DNA of 64,000 nt from Leeuwenhoekiella aestuarii (GTDB lineage: Bacteria; Bacteroidota; Bacteroidia; Flavobacteriales; Flavobacteriaceae), in the NCBI RefSeq assembly GCF_004104055.1, contig NZ_QOVJ01000001.1, forward strand, positions 682,001 through 746,000, given 5' to 3'. The notes under the pieces are model-generated. The model had not been told where the DNA came from. It was given only the letters and a program-made list of their open reading frames with translations, and did no database searches. The position numbers and the translations under genes were made by a program. Below, piece by piece: positions 54,760 to 64,000 of the stretch (within the stretch, counting starts at the first letter, position 1; every line of letters starts with the position of its first letter).

Positions 54760-54931
54760 CTTTAGGTAAAAGAAGTTCTTAAGACTATCGGGATATTTTT
54801 ATTGAATTATGCTAAAGACTTGCTTCCAATATTTTCGGGTAAGACTTAGTAGATAAAGTCTCGATATCGAATAAACCAGATCAAATTTAAAGGTTAAAGT
54901 CTCACGACTTCAACTTTAATGCACAATAGAT

Positions 54932-56284
54932 ATGTTTAAAAAGATACTTATAGCAAACCGAGGTGAGATTGCTCTTAGAGTTATTAGAACCTGTAAAGAA
55001 ATGGGCATCAAAACAGTAGCGGTATACTCTACTGCAGATGCAGAAAGTCTGCACGTACGTTTTGCTGATGAAGCAGTTTGTATTGGTCCGGCTCCCAGTA
55101 GTGAGTCTTACCTGAAGATTGCAAATATTATGGCTGCTGCCGAAATTACAAATGCAGACGCTATTCATCCCGGTTATGGATTTCTTTCAGAAAATGCCCG
55201 TTTTTCAAAAATTTGTGAAGAGCACGGTGTGAAATTTATTGGAGCTTCTCCAGATATGATTTCAAAAATGGGAGATAAGGCTACAGCCAAAGCAACTATG
55301 AAAGCTGCAGGTGTACCTTGTGTACCGGGTAGTGATGGAATTCTTGAGAGTTTTGAAGATTGTGAGCGTGTAGCTCAAGAAACCGGATTTCCTGTAATGC
55401 TTAAAGCAACTGCAGGTGGTGGTGGTAAAGGTATGCGTGCTGTATGGAAAAAAGAAGAACTGCGTAAAGCATGGGATTCTGCTCGTCAGGAAGCTTCAGC
55501 TTCTTTTGGTAATGACGGGATGTATATGGAAAAGCTTATCGAAGAGCCTCGCCATATTGAGATTCAGGTTGTAGGAGACAGCAATGGTAAAGCCTGTCAT
55601 CTTTCTGAGCGTGATTGTTCGGTGCAAAGACGTCACCAGAAACTTACTGAAGAAACTCCATCTCCATTTATGACCGATGAACTTCGTGATAAAATGGGAG
55701 CTGCAGCCGTTCGTGCCGCAGAATTTATCAAATATGAAGGAGCAGGTACGGTAGAATTTTTAGTAGATAAGCACCGTAATTTCTACTTTATGGAAATGAA
55801 CACCCGTATTCAGGTAGAGCATCCTATTACCGAACAAGTAGTAGATTATGACTTGATTCGTGAGCAAATCTTGGTTGCTGCAGGTGTTGCGATTAGTGGT
55901 AAAAACTATTATCCGCAACTGCACTCTATTGAATGTCGTATCAATGCAGAAGATCCTTATAACAACTTTAGACCGTCACCAGGTAAGATAACTAACTTAC
56001 ATGCACCGGGTGGTCACGGAGTTCGTATAGATACACATGTGTATAGCGGGTATTCTATTGTGCCGAATTACGATTCTATGATTGCCAAATTGATCACTAC
56101 TGCTCAAACCCGTGAAGAGGCGATCAATAAAATGAAGCGTGCATTAGACGAGTTTGTTATTGAAGGCATAAAAACTACGATTCCGTTCCATAGACAGTTG
56201 ATGGATGATCCTGCATACATTTCAGGAAATTACACCACTGCATTTATGGATACGTTTGTGATGAATCCTCCTGTAGAAGAATAA
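54932..56284 (+). CDS. accC: Biotin carboxylase subunit of acetyl-CoA carboxylase
   Basis: This 450-residue ATP-grasp enzyme carboxylates biotin on AccB using bicarbonate and ATP. Marks: [22 protein letters not shown] at the N-terminus (read as adjoining shorter motifs), the glycine loop [25 protein letters not shown] and [18 protein letters not shown]. The ATG is 172 bases after the accB stop, longer than usual, and that gap carries alternative hairpins. It is the last gene in the unit and is followed by a terminator. Confidence 0.96.
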   Translation: MFKKILIANRGEIALRVIRTCKEMGIKTVAVYSTADAESLHVRFADEAVCIGPAPSSESYLKIANIMAAAEITNADAIHPGYGFLSENARFSKICEEHGVKFIGASPDMISKMGDKATAKATMKAAGVPCVPGSDGILESFEDCERVAQETGFPVMLKATAGGGGKGMRAVWKKEELRKAWDSARQEASASFGNDGMYMEKLIEEPRHIEIQVVGDSNGKACHLSERDCSVQRRHQKLTEETPSPFMTDELRDKMGAAAVRAAEFIKYEGAGTVEFLVDKHRNFYFMEMNTRIQVEHPITEQVVDYDLIREQILVAAGVAISGKNYYPQLHSIECRINAEDPYNNFRPSPGKITNLHAPGGHGVRIDTHVYSGYSIVPNYDSMIAKLITTAQTREEAINKMKRALDEFVIEGIKTTIPFHRQLMDDPAYISGNYTTAFMDTFVMNPPVEE

Positions 56285-56304
56285 AGATCACATAACTATA
56301 GTTT

Positions 56305-56340
56305 AAACCCTGAGCAGAATGCTCAGGGTTTTTGTTTTTT
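56305..56340 (+). terminator. Terminator after accC
   Basis: An 11-bp stem (AAACCCTGAGC / GCTCAGGGTTT) with loop AGAAT is followed by T-rich sequence. Confidence 0.85.
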
Positions 56341-56464
56341 AGGTATTTACTTCTGCATTCTCGTTCGGATTGGGATTACACGTATCAGTTTCTAACATAA
56401 AAAGGCAGAAGAGCTCAATCAATCCGCTCAATCTCTAATGTATTTCTGCTATCTTTAGTTTGTT

Positions 56465-57604
56465 ATGAATGCAAACGCACCAAATCTTTCCTATTGGGAA
56501 TATAAATCCTGGTTTTCTAACGTAGATTTTACAATCGTTGGTAGTGGGATTACCGGTCTCAATTGTGCTTTACGTTTGCGGGCACTTCACCCTTCAGCAA
56601 AGATACTAATTGTAGAACGTGGTAATCTTCCGCAGGGAGCAAGTACAAAAAACGCTGGTTTTGCTTGTTTTGGCAGCCTTTCAGAGCTGATTGCAGATCT
56701 AAACACACATAGTGAAGCCAAAATGCTAGAGCTTGTATAAATGCGTGTGAATGGCTTGAAGCTTCTTCGGGAAACCTTAGGTGATAAAGCAATTGGCTAT
56801 AAAAATAATGGAGGATACGAATTATTTTTTAAGAATAAAGAAGCGTCTTATAATACCTGTTTAGAGAAGCTTAATACAATAAGTACTTTCCTATATCCAG
56901 TATTTAATATTGAAGTTTTCAGCGAGGTTGATAATAAGTTTGGATTTAAGAATATTCAACCCAAACTTATTTTTAATAAAGCCGAAGCTCAATTGGATAC
57001 CGGGAAAATGATGCAAAGTCTTATGCAAAAAGCGTGTTCAGCAGCTATTCTTATACTTAATAATAGTACAATAACTGGTTTTGAAGATGTGAAAAACAGC
57101 GTTAAAATCTTATTGGATCAAATGGAGTTCACAACAAAAAAACTCTTTATAGCAACAAATGGCTTTGCCAGCCAGTTGGGAATAGCTCAGGTTAAACCGG
57201 CTCGAAATCAGGTATTAGTTACAAAACTAATTGAAAATTTAAAAATTAAAGGGACTTTTCACTTGGATGAAGGCTATACCTACTTTAGAAATATCGACAA
57301 TCGTATTTTACTCGGAGGTGGACGAAATTTAGATTTAAGCGGTGAACAAACAGCGGTTTTTGGCACTACATCACAGATTCAAAATTATCTAGAGAATATG
57401 CTCTCTGAAACTATTTTACCTACTATTCCTTTCGAAATCGAACATCGTTGGAGTGGGATTTTAGGTGTAGGAAATCAGAAAAAACCAATTATTAAAGAGC
57501 TTAGTAATAATGTATATTGTGGCGTACGACTCGGCGGTATGGGAATTGCCATGGGTAGTTTGGTAGGACAGGAGTTGGCAAAATTACTTGATAGTCAAGG
57601 TTAA
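56465..57604 (+). pseudogene. FAD-dependent oxidoreductase interrupted by one in-frame TAA
   Basis: Two adjacent frames in the same phase together make one DAO-type FAD oxidoreductase of about 380 residues. The first part (56465-56740, 91 residues) holds the dinucleotide motif TIVGSGITGLNCALR and the GASTKNAGFACFG loop. A TAA at 56738-56740 ends it; ATG follows at once (TAAATG), and the second part (56741-57604) continues the fold through LLGGGRNLDLSG to the family-like end RLGGMGIAMGSLVGQELA. There is no shift, only the stop codon. Either a recent nonsense mutation, a sequence error, or a split protein made by re-initiation. Confidence 0.75.
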
Positions 57605-58527
57605 GCTTTAATTTTAAAAAAAATCTTCTTGTTTGCTCCTAAGTCTTCAGAGGCATTAAAATAAATCTTTCTACTATTGAGTAGTGCTTCAACTAAATAG
57701 TAACTTCCTTTAAAATAGCTTTTTAAAACTTCAGCTTGAATAGCTGTTTCAGTCTTAGAAACTACAAGCTGATGCGGCATCAAAAGTCTGGTTTTACCAT
57801 CAATTTCTAAGGAGTTGACATCTCCAAAAAACGAAGCCACATACGCATCTTTTGGATTCTGAAATAAGGTTTCGGGAGTTGCGGTTTGTATAAACGTACC
57901 GTCACGCATCATCTTGATTTCGTCAGAAAAAGAAAGTGCTTCTTCACTGTCGTGGGTAGCCGTGATACAGGTAATGCCTTCTTTTTTTAGATACGCGTAT
58001 AGATTCCGCCGTAAGGCATTCCGCCTAAAATTATCGATATGGCTAAAGGGTTCATCCAGCAGTAATAATTCGGGTTCTTTCGCAATAGCTCGGGCCAAAG
58101 CCACACGTTGTTTTTGACCACCACTCAGCAGTTTTACGTGTACATCTGCAAAAGCAGTCATATCTACCACTTCCAGTAATTCAGCAATACGTTCTTTACG
58201 ATGCTGCATAAAACGACGCGAAAGGTGTTTCCCAATATTATCACCTACCGAAATAAACGGCATTAAATCAAAATCTTGAGCCAAATATTTAATAAACGGT
58301 TCACCAGGCACCAGATTAAAGTCAGGTCCCAGAAGTTCTTGTTCTTTCCAGAAAATGCTTCCGTGTTCTACGTGAAGTAGTCCATAAATTATTTTGAGCA
58401 GCGTACTTTTACCACAACCGCTTTCGCCCAAAATAGAAATGTGCTTTCCTTTTTCAACAGAAAAATTGAGATTTTTTAAAACCGTTTTTTCGGTATAAGA
58501 AAATGAGTCGATGTTTACTTTTAGCAT
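57601..58527 (-). CDS. ABC transporter ATP-binding protein
   Basis: This 308-residue protein has the Walker A motif GESGCGKST, Q-loop (YLAQDFDLMPF), signature LSGGQKQRVALARA and Walker B LLLLDEPFSHID, with the H-loop His in TATHDSEEALS. The C-terminal 90 residues (from about 220) may be a TOBE-like regulatory domain. No permease or binding protein gene is adjacent, so the transported substrate cannot be named. It overlaps the split oxidoreductase gene's end by four bases. Confidence 0.92.
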   Translation of the reverse strand: MLKVNIDSFSYTEKTVLKNLNFSVEKGKHISILGESGCGKSTLLKIIYGLLHVEHGSIFWKEQELLGPDFNLVPGEPFIKYLAQDFDLMPFISVGDNIGKHLSRRFMQHRKERIAELLEVVDMTAFADVHVKLLSGGQKQRVALARAIAKEPELLLLDEPFSHIDNFRRNALRRNLYAYLKKEGITCITATHDSEEALSFSDEIKMMRDGTFIQTATPETLFQNPKDAYVASFFGDVNSLEIDGKTRLLMPHQLVVSKTETAIQAEVLKSYFKGSYYLVEALLNSRKIYFNASEDLGANKKIFFKIKA

Positions 58528-58618
58528 ATATTAAAATTATTCAGAGGATGGCTTTCAAATTCTGATAGGATCTCCTTATATTAAACATACTTAAAGAGAA
58601 TTTAAAACAGAACTTCTT

Positions 58619-58825
58619 ATGGATAATTTTATAATAGTATATCTAATACTTGGTTTTTCTTTGATGATCTGGGCTGTAATTGACCTAATTAGAACTGGTT
58701 CACTAAAAGGAAATCACAAAATACTATTGCTTATACTTTTAGTTGCATTACCTGTTATAGGTTCAATAATCTATTTTCATTACAAGAATACTAACCGAAA
58801 GAGAAGTACTTATTTCTCAAGATAA
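58619..58825 (+). CDS. PLDc_N-type small membrane protein
   Basis: This 68-residue protein has two membrane helices (about residues 4-24 and 34-52) separated by a short polar loop, in the pattern of the 'phospholipase D nuclease N-terminal' domain seen alone in many Bacteroidota (WAVIDLIRTGSLKGNHK then LPVIGSIIYFHYK). It has no catalytic HKD motif. Function unknown. Transcribed alone on the plus strand; the next gene is convergent. Confidence 0.8.
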   Translation: MDNFIIVYLILGFSLMIWAVIDLIRTGSLKGNHKILLLILLVALPVIGSIIYFHYKNTNRKRSTYFSR

Positions 58826-58828
58826 GAC

Positions 58829-58862
58829 AAAAAAACCTCACTACATTTAAAATGTAGTGAGG
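58829..58862 (-). terminator. Terminator of the S9 peptidase gene
   Basis: A perfect 12-bp stem (CCTCACTACATT / AATGTAGTGAGG) with a 3-base loop is followed by T-rich sequence on the minus strand; the plus side lacks a T run. Confidence 0.85.
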
Positions 58863-58897
58863 CTCTACGTTGATTATAGGTTCTGCGTCCTCCGCAG

Positions 58898-61063
58898 TTA
58901 ACCTTTGATTTCAGATTTCGTTTTTTCAGGAAGCACTTCAAATCCCATATTGTAGAGCGTAAAGGCAAAAATGTCTGCGGTTTGCTCTATTTGCTTGCTT
59001 ACGGGAGTTCCTGCACCGTGACCGGCATCAGTCTCAATACGAATCAATACCGGCGCGTAACCGGCCTGTTTTTCCTGTAATTCAGCAGCAAATTTAAAGC
59101 TGTGTGCAGGGACAACTCGGTCATCATGATCACCCGTCGTTATTAGCGTTGCAGGATAATCTACACCAGCTTTTACATTCTGAACGGGCGAATAGCCTTT
59201 AATGTATTCAAACATTTCTTTGCTATCTTCTGAAGTACCATAATCGTAAGACCAGCCGGCTCCAGCGGTAAACGTATGATAGCGCAACATATCCATCACG
59301 CCCACAGCGGGTAGGGCTACCTGCATCAAATCGGGTCTTTGGGTCATTGTGGCACCAACTAGTAAACCACCGTTAGAACCACCACGAATGGCTAAATAAT
59401 CACTCGAGGTATAGTTTTCTGCGATAAGGTATTCGGCAGCAGCGATGAAGTCGTCAAAAACATTTTGTTTTTGCATTTTGGTTCCGGCATCGTGCCATTC
59501 TTTACCGTACTCACCACCACCACGCAGGTTAGGAACGGCATAAACGCCGCCCATTTCCATCCAGATCGCGTTGGTGATGCTGAAAGAGGGTGTAAGCGAA
59601 ATATTAAACCCGCCGTAACCGTAAAGGATGGTTGGGTTTTTTCCGTTGAGTTCAAGTCCTTTTTTGAAGGTGATGATCATTGGGACTTTGGTGCCATCTT
59701 TTGAAGTATAAAATACCTGCTTACTCTCGTAATCTTCCGGATTAAAATTAATCGCCGGTTTACGGAATAACACAGACTCACCCGATTCAATATCATATTT
59801 ATAAATGCTTCCGGGAGTGGTATAATTGGTAAAACTGTAATACAGTTCTTTTTCATCTTTTTTGGCTCCAAAACCACCAGCACTACCTATTCCGGGAAGT
59901 TTAACCTCACGTACTAAGTTTCCATCATAATCATATTGCTTGACCTGAGAAACCGCATCAACCATATACTCGGTAAAGAAATACCCACCACCGGTAGAAG
60001 GCGAAAGCACATTTTCGGTCTCCGGAATAAAATCTACCCAGTTTTCAGGCGTAGGATTAGACACATCAACAGTCACAATCTTTTTGTTAGGCGCATCTTT
60101 ATCGGTAACCAAAAAGAGTTTTGAACCTACATTTTCAATGATTGAGGTATTGGTATCGTCAGTATCCAGAATGGTAACGAAATCAGCATTGGGTTTTGTA
60201 AGGTCTTTTATATACAGTTTATTTCCCGAGGTCGCGTTACTGGCGCTTACGATAAGGTAATTGTTATCTTCGGTAGTACCCGCCCCAATATAGCGATGCT
60301 TTTGTTCGGGCGTACCGCCAAAAATCAACGCGTCTTCCTTTTGAGGCGTGTTCAGCTTGTGATAATACACTTTATGCTGATCTGTTTTTGCTGAAAGTTC
60401 GCTGCCCTCAGGCTTGTCGTAACTCGAATAATAAAAGCCATCATTATCTTTCCAGGAAATACCACTAAACTTGATATCTACCAAAGTATCTTCGGTAATT
60501 TCTCTGGTCTCCGCATCCATTACCAAAACCTTACGCCAGTCGCTTCCGCCTTCTGAAATGCTGTAAGCAGCCAGTTTTCCATTGTCTGAAAAGCTAAGTC
60601 CACCCAGGGAAATGGTTCCATCTTCAGAAAAGGTATTGGGATCTAAAAATACTTCGGCAGTTGAAGGGTCTGCATCGGTTTTATAGCGGTAGATAACGTA
60701 TTGATTTTGGAGTCCGTCATTTTTATAGAAATAGGTATAATCTCCTTCTTTAAACGGAGCGCCAATTTTCTCGTAATTCCAGATTTTTTCAAGCTTTTTC
60801 TTGATGTCATCCTTAAATGGAATTTTAGATAAATACGACTGTGTAACTTCATTTTCAGCCTTAACCCAGGCTTCGGTTTCTGCACTGCGGTCGTCTTCAA
60901 GCCAGCGATAGGGATCGGGAACTTCAGTTCCAAAATAGGTGTCTACCGTATCTACTTTTTTGGTTTCAGGATAGGTCATTGCCATATCAGATTCTTTTTT
61001 TTCTTGGTTTTCGCAGGCGCTGAAGAGTAGCGTGAAGGCGCCCAGATAAACTATTTTTTTCAT
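58898..61063 (-). CDS. S9 family prolyl oligopeptidase, lipoprotein
   Basis: This 721-residue protein starts at ATG 61063: the -7 element at 61085-61092 lies within the first 18 codons of a longer frame, and [20 protein letters not shown] is a classic lipoprotein signal. An N-terminal seven-bladed propeller (about residues 80-430) precedes the alpha/beta hydrolase domain with the nucleophile in [13 protein letters not shown], an Asp in [13 protein letters not shown] and the His in DAGHGAG. It cleaves after Pro in short peptides, here anchored in the envelope. A monocistronic gene. Confidence 0.92.
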   Translation of the reverse strand: MKKIVYLGAFTLLFSACENQEKKESDMAMTYPETKKVDTVDTYFGTEVPDPYRWLEDDRSAETEAWVKAENEVTQSYLSKIPFKDDIKKKLEKIWNYEKIGAPFKEGDYTYFYKNDGLQNQYVIYRYKTDADPSTAEVFLDPNTFSEDGTISLGGLSFSDNGKLAAYSISEGGSDWRKVLVMDAETREITEDTLVDIKFSGISWKDNDGFYYSSYDKPEGSELSAKTDQHKVYYHKLNTPQKEDALIFGGTPEQKHRYIGAGTTEDNNYLIVSASNATSGNKLYIKDLTKPNADFVTILDTDDTNTSIIENVGSKLFLVTDKDAPNKKIVTVDVSNPTPENWVDFIPETENVLSPSTGGGYFFTEYMVDAVSQVKQYDYDGNLVREVKLPGIGSAGGFGAKKDEKELYYSFTNYTTPGSIYKYDIESGESVLFRKPAINFNPEDYESKQVFYTSKDGTKVPMIITFKKGLELNGKNPTILYGYGGFNISLTPSFSITNAIWMEMGGVYAVPNLRGGGEYGKEWHDAGTKMQKQNVFDDFIAAAEYLIAENYTSSDYLAIRGGSNGGLLVGATMTQRPDLMQVALPAVGVMDMLRYHTFTAGAGWSYDYGTSEDSKEMFEYIKGYSPVQNVKAGVDYPATLITTGDHDDRVVPAHSFKFAAELQEKQAGYAPVLIRIETDAGHGAGTPVSKQIEQTADIFAFTLYNMGFEVLPEKTKSEIKG

Positions 61064-61084
61064 TTGAAGCAAATTGAATTCCCT

Positions 61085-61092
61085 CAAATATA
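61085..61092 (-). promoter_or_regulatory. -7 promoter element deciding the S9 peptidase start
   Basis: The minus strand reads TATATTTG (TAnnTTTG), 22 bases before ATG 61063. It adjoins the asd terminator. Confidence 0.45.
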
Positions 61093-61095
61093 GGC

Positions 61096-61133
61096 AATAA
61101 AAAAACCTCTGAAACATCGCGTCTCAGAGGTTT
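61096..61133 (-). terminator. asd terminator
   Basis: The hairpin AAACCTCTGAGAC / GTTTCAGAGGTTT with loop GCGAT (minus strand) is followed by T residues; it abuts the S9 promoter. Confidence 0.75.
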
Positions 61134-61157
61134 GTATAATTAGTTAGTTCTTTTGAA

Positions 61158-62147
61158 TTAAACCAATTCTTTAGCGGCTAAATATTCTGCGATTTGTACT
61201 GCATTTGTAGCAGCACCTTTACGTAAATTGTCTGCAACCACCCACATATTTAAGGTGTTAGGTTGTGAATAATCGCGACGGATACGTCCTACAAACACAT
61301 CGTTTTTACCTTCGGCATAAATAGGCATTGGGTAAGTATTCGTGTCCGGGTTATCCTGTACAGTAATACCATCCTGGGCCTGTAAAAGTTGACGTACTTC
61401 AGAAAGCTCAAAATCATTTTCAAATTGCACATTGATCGCTTCAGAGTGACCACCCACAACCGGAATACGCACGGCAGTGGCAGTTACAGCAATTGTTTTA
61501 TCACCTAAAATTTTCTGAGTCTCGTTAACGAGTTTCATTTCTTCTTTGGTGTAGCCATTTTCGGTAAACACATCACAGGCAGGGATTGCGTTTCGGTGAA
61601 TAGGGTAGTTATAGGCCATCTCGCCTTTCTCGCCCTTATATTCATTTTCTAGCTGCTGTACCGCTTTAACACCGGTACCGGTAATTGATTGGTAAGTTGA
61701 AATTACCAAACGCTTGATTTTATATTTTTTGTGCAAAGGAGCCAAAGCCAAAACCATTTGTATGGTAGAGCAGTTGGGGTTCGCAATAATTTTATCGGTA
61801 TCCTCTAATTCAGAAGCATTGATTTCAGGAACAATGAGTTTTTTGTCAGGATCCATTCTCCAGGCCGAAGAGTTGTCTACAACAGTAGTACCTACATCAG
61901 CAAACTTGGGAGCAAACTCCAAAGAAGTACCGCCACCAGCCGAAAAGATAGCGATATCCGGGCGTGCCGCAATCGCATCTTCCATAGAGACGATGGTATA
62001 TTCTTTACCTTTATAAGAAACCGTTTTCCCCACAGAGCGCTCACTTGCAACAGGAATTAATTCGGTTATTGGGAAGTTGCGTTCTGCTAATACTTGCAAC
62101 ATTACATGGCCTACCATCCCGGTAGCGCCTACAACAGCTACTTTCAT
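61158..62147 (-). CDS. asd: Aspartate-semialdehyde dehydrogenase
   Basis: This 329-residue enzyme reduces aspartyl-phosphate to aspartate-semialdehyde for lysine/DAP, threonine and methionine. Marks: VVGATGMVGHVMLQVL (NADP-binding), IANPNCSTIQ with the catalytic Cys near residue 128, and GTGVKAVQQLENE. The end shows VWVVADNLRKGAATNAVQIAE-like segments (NMWVVADNLRKGAATN). It is a single-gene unit. The leader is about 120 bases from the proposed -7 element. Confidence 0.96.
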   Translation of the reverse strand: MKVAVVGATGMVGHVMLQVLAERNFPITELIPVASERSVGKTVSYKGKEYTIVSMEDAIAARPDIAIFSAGGGTSLEFAPKFADVGTTVVDNSSAWRMDPDKKLIVPEINASELEDTDKIIANPNCSTIQMVLALAPLHKKYKIKRLVISTYQSITGTGVKAVQQLENEYKGEKGEMAYNYPIHRNAIPACDVFTENGYTKEEMKLVNETQKILGDKTIAVTATAVRIPVVGGHSEAINVQFENDFELSEVRQLLQAQDGITVQDNPDTNTYPMPIYAEGKNDVFVGRIRRDYSQPNTLNMWVVADNLRKGAATNAVQIAEYLAAKELV

Positions 62148-62273
62148 AATCTATTATTTAGCGTATCTAAAATCTCAAACAGTTGAGTGTACTAATTGGT
62201 TTTATTTTTAAAACTGAAAAATCAGTTAAACCCTGAATGTTATTTTATTACAAAGTCAACTCCTCAGGGAGGC

Positions 62274-62281
62274 CAAAAGTA
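62274..62281 (-). promoter_or_regulatory. -7 promoter element for asd
   Basis: The minus strand reads TACTTTTG (TAnnTTTG), 127 bases before the asd start. Confidence 0.35.
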
Positions 62282-62385
62282 GCAACACTTTATAAGATAG
62301 CAGACTAAGTTCTTAAAAATATACACATTTGTTTAAAAAGTGACATTTTGTATATTTCAAATACATTATGTTATTTATATAACAA

Positions 62386-62413
62386 AAAGAACCCCCGAAT
62401 TTTTTCGAGGGTT
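62386..62413 (-). terminator. mscL terminator
   Basis: The stem AACCCTCGAA / TTCGGGGGTT (one T-G pair) with a short A/T loop is followed by CTTTTTG on the minus strand. Confidence 0.7.
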
Positions 62414-62467
62414 TAATTAAAATTAAGTCTGCAGTGCAGCGGTTTGTGCCCTTAAGCACGTTTATTT

Positions 62468-62887
62468 TTATTTCTTTCTCAATTCGTCACGAATCTCGAT
62501 AAGCAATTCTTCCTGAGTAGGTCCTTTTGGAGCGGCAGGTTTTGCTTCTTCTTTCTTTTTGGTTTTTTCGTAACCTTTCAGCAACCAGAAAATCACAAAA
62601 CCAATGATAATAAAATCGATTACTGCTTGTAGAAAGTTACCGTAGGTCAGAATTGCACCTCCGGCTTCAACAGCTGCATCAACGGTCTCATACTCGCCAC
62701 CGTCTAGTGAGAAAAAGAGATTGTTAACGTTTTTACCACCCATTAATACCCCGATAACGGGCATAATGATATCTTTTACTAATGAGCCTACAATTTTATT
62801 AAATGCTCCACCTACTATCACCGCTGTAGCAAGAGCAATGATGTCGCCTTTCATTAAAAAGGCTTTAAAATCTTTTAAAAATGCCAT
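62468..62887 (-). CDS. mscL: Large-conductance mechanosensitive channel
   Basis: This 139-residue protein has the MscL start ([31 protein letters not shown]), read as an N-terminal amphipathic helix plus TM1 with the glycine/alanine-rich pore face, a periplasmic loop with [11 protein letters not shown]2 ([19 protein letters not shown]) and a charged C-terminal helix ([13 protein letters not shown]). It opens under membrane tension to release solutes on osmotic downshock. A monocistronic gene. Confidence 0.95.
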   Translation of the reverse strand: MAFLKDFKAFLMKGDIIALATAVIVGGAFNKIVGSLVKDIIMPVIGVLMGGKNVNNLFFSLDGGEYETVDAAVEAGGAILTYGNFLQAVIDFIIIGFVIFWLLKGYEKTKKKEEAKPAAPKGPTQEELLIEIRDELRKK

Positions 62888-62963
62888 AAGTTTAGTTGGT
62901 TTTAGTTAATGAGAGGACTAATATATTGAAATTAAAAAAAAATATAAAAGTTATAGTTGTTAC

Positions 62964-64000
62964 TTATTCTATAATTTTTCGTTTTACACGTTGAGAAATC
63001 GCTGTGATTAATTCATAAGGAATGCTGTTAATACGTGCAGAGAGCGCTACTGCAGAAGCATCTTTTCCAAAAACAATAACCTCATCTCCTTCTTGACAAT
63101 CTATTTCGGTAACATTTACCATGATCATATCCATACAAACGTTACCTATAATTGGAGCTTTTTTACCGTGAATCATAACGTAGCCACGCCCTTTTCCATA
63201 AGTACGTGCGATACCGTCTGCATGACCTATGGGTAGTGTAGCACTGCGCTCTAATTTTGCAGCCGTGTGTGCCCTGTTGTAACCCACAGTTTCATTTACA
63301 GCCACATCGTGTATTTGTGAAATAACGGTTTTTAAAGTCGCAACCGGTTTTAGCTTAAGGTCTTCTTCTTGCGTGTTTCCATACCCGAAAAGACCAATAC
63401 CACTGCGCACCATATCAAATTGTGCTTCAGGATAATTGATAATTGCCGAAGTGTTGCTCTGATGCATCATAGGGGCATAGCCCAATCCTTCAATCATATG
63501 CTTTGCATTCTTCTCAAAGGTTTCGATCTGATACTGCGTAAACCTGCGTTCGTTCATATCTTCACTAGCAACCAGATGTGAGAATAACGATATAACTTTT
63601 AAAGCTTTTGTAGCATTAAGTTGATCTAGAATATCTTTCTCATTTACGTCTTTAAAACCCAGACGGTTCAACCCGGTATTGAATTTAATATGAATAGGAT
63701 ATTCCTTTATTCCTTTAGCTTCAGCTATTTCAGTAAAAGCTTTTAGTACTCTGAAACTATAAATACTAGGCTCTAGGTTGTACTCAATTATTTCGGCAAA
63801 ATTTTCAATTTGCGGATGCAGCACCAAAATAGGTGTTTTGACGCCTGCTTCTCTTAGCGTGATTCCTTCTGCGGTATATGCAACAGCAAAATAATCAACT
63901 CCTTTTTCTTCTAGTTTTTTAGCGATGGCTACAGACTCACTTCCATATGCATAAGCCTTAACTACAGCTAGCATTTTTACCTCTGGTCTCAATTTAGACC
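62964..64000 (-). CDS. alr: Alanine racemase (5' end outside window)
   Basis: The visible part covers about 345 residues. The PLP-lysine region is MLAVVKAYAYGS, preceded by SKLRPEV, so the real N-terminus lies past base 64000 (an apparent TTG start inside this segment is not the true one). Further marks are HLVASEDMNERRFT, MVRSGIGLFGYG and the C-terminal VGYNRAH with the catalytic Tyr, then NVCMDMIMVNV. It makes D-Ala for peptidoglycan. Some Bacteroidota fuse MurF to Alr; the fused part, if any, is outside the window. Confidence 0.92.
   Translation of the reverse strand, partial: SKLRPEVKMLAVVKAYAYGSESVAIAKKLEEKGVDYFAVAYTAEGITLREAGVKTPILVLHPQIENFAEIIEYNLEPSIYSFRVLKAFTEIAEAKGIKEYPIHIKFNTGLNRLGFKDVNEKDILDQLNATKALKVISLFSHLVASEDMNERRFTQYQIETFEKNAKHMIEGLGYAPMMHQSNTSAIINYPEAQFDMVRSGIGLFGYGNTQEEDLKLKPVATLKTVISQIHDVAVNETVGYNRAHTAAKLERSATLPIGHADGIARTYGKGRGYVMIHGKKAPIIGNVCMDMIMVNVTEIDCQEGDEVIVFGKDASAVALSARINSIPYELITAISQRVKRKIIE

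Larger units (their letters stand above)
62148..62467. other. Non-coding gap between mscL and asd
   Basis: The 320 bases contain the mscL hairpin (62390-62413) and a possible asd -7 element (62274-62281). The asd leader shows no recognisable riboswitch: no lysine-box or other conserved core could be identified. No small gene is credible here. Confidence 0.6.

Noticed and set aside
56738-56740. Recoding of the TAA as a sense codon (selenocysteine-like).
   Set aside because: Selenocysteine uses TGA and needs a SECIS element. TAA readthrough without any recoding signal is unlikely.
58361-58376. A CACGTG-like word TGTTCTACGTGAAGTA resembling parS.
   Set aside because: Only 13 of 16 positions match and the central CACGTG is broken (TACGTG).
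62148-62281. A lysine or other riboswitch in the asd leader.
   Set aside because: No conserved core helices or sequence motifs of known riboswitches were recognised; only a plain leader and one -7 element.
1-64000. CRISPR arrays, insertion sequences, integrons, prophage or toxin-antitoxin loci.
   Set aside because: No direct-repeat arrays, transposase or integrase motifs, or terminal inverted repeats were seen on either strand.

Overview
The window reads as a low-GC chromosome segment from a marine-type Flavobacteriaceae (phylum Bacteroidota). Supporting signs are the Bacteroidota -7 promoter element (TAnnTTTG) ahead of many genes, family-typical proteins (DUF4837 lipoprotein, DUF4175 coiled-coil protein, OmpH-like lipoprotein, GH3-type protein, head-GIN/DUF2807 protein), Bacteroidota-style YbeY and DusB, and strong U-tract hairpin terminators. 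No insertion sequence, prophage, integron, CRISPR array or rRNA operon is visible. Almost all of it is chromosomal core.

Layout. 1-5 kb: a GH3 protein (cut by the window edge) coupled to an M23 peptidase, tatA, then mltD and a DUF4837 lipoprotein. 5-9 kb: pgk, holB, an OmpH-like lipoprotein and a methyltransferase. 9-15 kb: mnmG flanked by two ParB/parS-type 16-mers, ybeY and a giant DUF4175 protein. 15-22.5 kb: gltX, an outer-membrane protein, an SPFH protein, a YtxH/holin-like/DUF6327 cassette, glnS with a C-terminal extension, folB and tRNA-Cys. 22.5-26.4 kb: a LysE exporter, a DUF2807 protein and rnr. 26.5-27.5 kb: a 34-residue membrane protein, then about 720 bp of AT-rich non-coding DNA with DnaA-box-like and GTTAAC-rich repeats. 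27.5-38.6 kb: an ElaA-type acetyltransferase, a possible nuclease-fold protein, the rnpA-DUF4349-S41 unit, two M1 peptidases, an S8 protease and an MBL hydrolase. 38.8-50 kb: a CPA-type antiporter, a Gfo/Idh/MocA enzyme, lepA plus a tiny membrane protein, a TonB-receptor-like barrel, dusB, a LolC/E-type permease, rbfA, mce and a CAU-anticodon tRNA. 50-56.3 kb: a PID-motif surface peptide, ribE, pdxA and the fatty-acid unit DUF177-rpmF-fabH-accB-accC. 56.3-64 kb: an FAD oxidoreductase broken by an in-frame TAA, an ABC ATPase, a PLDc_N protein, an S9 peptidase, asd, mscL and alr (cut by the edge).

The genes fall into translation and tRNA/rRNA maturation (gltX, glnS, mnmG, dusB, ybeY, rnr, rnpA, rbfA, lepA), envelope and peptidoglycan care (M23, MltD, OmpH, LolC/E-type, MscL, Alr), peptide scavenging (M1, S8, S9, S41) and lipid/cofactor synthesis. 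The most notable feature is a chromosome-organisation signature: parS-like sites around mnmG, rnpA nearby, and an AT-rich candidate origin between rnr and the acetyltransferase gene. No wholly new multi-gene system is evident. The best leads are the parS/candidate-oriC region, the split oxidoreductase, the PID-tailed peptide, the degenerate nuclease-like protein and several tiny membrane proteins.
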